NCBI GenBank assembly: GCA_023428135.1 | Contig: JAEYZG010000021.1 | Location: 1 to 64,000 of the forward strand | Reading direction: 5' to 3' | Source: Bacteroidota bacterium | Lineage (GTDB): Bacteria > Bacteroidota > Bacteroidia > Cytophagales > Cytophagaceae | Length of the DNA: 64,000 bases | Part shown: positions 62,514-64,000 of the stretch, in pieces | Numbering within the stretch: the stretch's first letter is position 1 | How the letters are laid out: each line of letters begins with the position of its first letter | Translations under genes and position numbers: made by a program | The notes under the pieces: model-generated | What the model was told of the DNA's origin: nothing | The model's database searches: none | The model's input: only the letters and a program-made list of their open reading frames with translations

Positions 62514-63530
62514 ATGTTAGATTTGAATAATGCCTCGATTTTAATAACAGGGGGGACGGGTTCTTTCGGGAAAAAATTTATCGAAATCCTGCTTAAAAAA
62601 TATCCTAATATTAAAAGACTGGTGGTTTTTTCCAGAGATGAGTTGAAGCAGTTCGAAATGTCTCAGATATTTCCTACAGAGAAATATAAGTGTTTAAGAT
62701 ATTTTATAGGAGATGTAAGAGATAGAGACAGATTGATGCGGGCATTTGAAGGTATTGATATAGTTATACATGCTGCTGCATTAAAACAGGTGCCGGCTGC
62801 AGAGTATAATCCAATGGAATGTATAAAAACGAACGTTCTTGGAGCTGAAAATATAATAGAAGCAGCTCTGGATAAAGGAGTAAAAAAGGTTGTTGCATTA
62901 TCTACTGATAAAGCAGCAGCGCCCATTAACCTATATGGAGCTACAAAACTATGTTCCGATAAATTATTTGTAGCAGCAAATAATATGAAAGGGAGCAGAG
63001 ATATTAAATTTTCTGTAGTAAGATATGGAAATGTAATTGGGTCGAGAGGTTCAGTTGTTCCGTTTTTTCTAAATCAAAAAAAGAAGGGTTTGTTACCGAT
63101 CACAGATCCTAATATGACTCGTTTTAATATTTCTCTGGAAGAGGGAGTGGATCTTGTTCTTTATGCATTAGAAAATTCTTGGGGAGGTGAAATTTTTGTG
63201 CCTAAATTACCTTCATTTAAAGTGACTGATCTGGCTGAAGCTGTGGGACCGGAATGTGAGAAAAGGATAGTGGGTATCCGACCGGGCGAAAAAATTCATG
63301 AAGAAATGATCACAGAAACAGATTCCTTTAGTACAGTTGAATTTGATAAATATTATGTAATCAAACCATCTACTCCGTTGTGGAATGAAAATGAGTGGAT
63401 GAAGACCTTTAATGGTAAGCCTGTCGAACAGGGTTTTAAATACAGTTCTGGAAATAACAACTGGTGGTTGAATGTGGAAGAACTCAGAGGACAGATTCGT
63501 CAGCATGTGGACCCGAATTTTACAGTATAG
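62514..63530 (+). CDS. pseB: UDP-N-acetylglucosamine 4,6-dehydratase (inverting)
   Basis: A 338-aa extended SDR that makes the 4-keto-6-deoxy sugar at the head of the pseudaminic acid pathway. Seen: ILITGGTGSFGKKF, VVFSRDELKQFEM, FIGDVRDRDRL, HAAALKQVPAAEYNP, STDKAAAPINLYGATKL (catalytic Lys and Tyr-x3-Lys) and RYGNVIGSRGSVVP. ATG at 62514 chosen; the TTG at 62487 lies within the promoter repeat. Product feeds PseC. Confidence 0.9.
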   Translation: MLDLNNASILITGGTGSFGKKFIEILLKKYPNIKRLVVFSRDELKQFEMSQIFPTEKYKCLRYFIGDVRDRDRLMRAFEGIDIVIHAAALKQVPAAEYNPMECIKTNVLGAENIIEAALDKGVKKVVALSTDKAAAPINLYGATKLCSDKLFVAANNMKGSRDIKFSVVRYGNVIGSRGSVVPFFLNQKKKGLLPITDPNMTRFNISLEEGVDLVLYALENSWGGEIFVPKLPSFKVTDLAEAVGPECEKRIVGIRPGEKIHEEMITETDSFSTVEFDKYYVIKPSTPLWNENEWMKTFNGKPVEQGFKYSSGNNNWWLNVEELRGQIRQHVDPNFTV

Positions 63531-63551
63531 TTTTGGATTGAAAAATGGGAT

Positions 63552-63656
63552 ATGACAGAAAAGTACTATGAAAAATGCCTGAACTTGCCAATGCTTCCAA
63601 CGCTAATGGAAGAGCAGGATTACATAACTGAAAGTATCCCACATTATTTCAAATGA
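63552..63656 (+). pseudogene. 3' remnant of a second pseC gene
   Basis: A 34-codon frame after pseB encodes MTEKYYEKCLNLPMLPTL followed by MEEQDYITESIPHYFK. It aligns with the C-terminus of the intact PseC (AENYYDKCLSIPMFPSLTKE). The preceding bases still resemble the WKKGDM stretch of PseC in a broken frame (about 63532-63554). Only the last 35-45 residues survive. Its TGA overlaps the next gene's ATG (ATGA), preserving the junction of an ancestral pseC-cytidylyltransferase pair. It could still be translated, but a 34-aa fragment has no catalytic parts. Confidence 0.75.
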
Positions 63657-64000
63657 AAAAGATTGGAATAATCACTCAGGCGAGGATGACCAGCACCAGA
63701 CTGCCTGGGAAAATTCTTAAAGAAATAAATGGGAAGTCCCTTCTTCTATATCATTTTGAAAGACTTGCTATTACCGGATTTCCTGTCATAATTGCCACAA
63801 CAGAAAATGTTACTGACGACCCAGTTGTGGAATTTTCGAAAAAGAATTGTATACCCTATCACAGGGGATCAGAAGATAACGTATTAAGTCGGTATTATAA
63901 TGCAGCTGTAGAAAACAGCCTGGATGTGATAGTAAGGGTAACCAGCGATTGTCCTCTTATAGATGGACAGCTCATTCGTACTGGAATAGAGAGGTATTTG
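63653..64000 (+). CDS. SpsF/PseF-like cytidylyltransferase (3' end outside window)
   Basis: The first 116 codons of a nucleotidyltransferase of the SpsF/NeuA-like family. Seen: KKIGIITQARMTSTRLPGKIL (activated-sugar nucleotide-binding motif, split here after PGK), GKSLLLYHFERL, VIIATTEN, HRGSEDNVLSRYYNA and VRVTSDCPLID with the Asp metal ligand. In pseudaminic-acid loci an enzyme of this kind follows pseC and often makes the CMP-activated sugar. The gene runs off the window end at 64000. Start codon overlaps the pseC remnant stop. Confidence 0.85.
   Translation, partial: MKKIGIITQARMTSTRLPGKILKEINGKSLLLYHFERLAITGFPVIIATTENVTDDPVVEFSKKNCIPYHRGSEDNVLSRYYNAAVENSLDVIVRVTSDCPLIDGQLIRTGIERYL

Noticed and set aside
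1..64000. tRNA, rRNA or riboswitch genes
   Set aside because: No cloverleaf with a T-loop GTTCRANNC pattern or known riboswitch core was recognised by eye; a covariance-model scan was not possible.

Overview
The window is AT-rich and reads as a chromosome segment of a Bacteroidota bacterium, most likely a Cytophaga- or Sporocytophaga-like cellulose degrader (genus is inference). The evidence is the TAnnTTTG promoter motif in front of many genes, a secreted GH5 cellulase with CBM6 and a type IX secretion C-terminal domain, a TonB receptor with an N-terminal carboxypeptidase-like domain, many lipoproteins, and Bacteroidota-type PD40/OmpA, 7TMR-DISM and TMEM220 families. No tRNA, rRNA, CRISPR array, intact insertion sequence or prophage was recognised.

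Layout. 1-6,000: a MITE-like element, a REP-like hairpin, an OmpA/PD40 protein, a 7TM receptor fused to a transposase-type zinc ribbon, and a Crp/Fnr regulator. 6,300-8,600: the cellulase. 8,600-23,300: an iron-acquisition island. It holds a five-gene NIS siderophore operon (decarboxylase; synthetase-acetyltransferase fusion; N-hydroxylase; MFS transporter; second synthetase), a divergent AraC regulator, a DUF4397 lipoprotein, a TonB receptor and a PepSY membrane protein. 23,300-25,300: a UmuD-like protein lacking its catalytic serine, divergent from an exonuclease-GIY-YIG fusion nuclease. 25,500-39,000: general physiology (HAMP-GAF sensor, FucP-type sugar transporter, universal stress protein, ATP-PEP carboxykinase, beta-barrel protein, GT51 glycosyltransferase, TspO, GT35 phosphorylase homologue, DUF72).

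39,100-46,200: a TMEM220 protein followed by a complete, tightly packed ebo cluster (eboA to eboF). In cyanobacteria this cluster is needed to move the scytonemin precursor to the periplasm. Its cargo in Bacteroidota is not known to me, and this is the most interesting system here. 46,300-57,700: SulP transporter, lipoproteins, MBL hydrolase, a large hybrid histidine kinase with its response regulator, a GT4 glycosyltransferase overlapping miaA, and pfkA.

58,400-64,000: the start of a surface-polysaccharide locus (epimerase, GT4, pseC, pseB, a pseC 3' remnant, and an SpsF-like cytidylyltransferase cut by the window end). pseC and pseB are each preceded by a near-identical 61-bp promoter-bearing repeat. 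With the pseC remnant this indicates local duplication and rearrangement of a pseudaminic-acid-type nonulosonate module.
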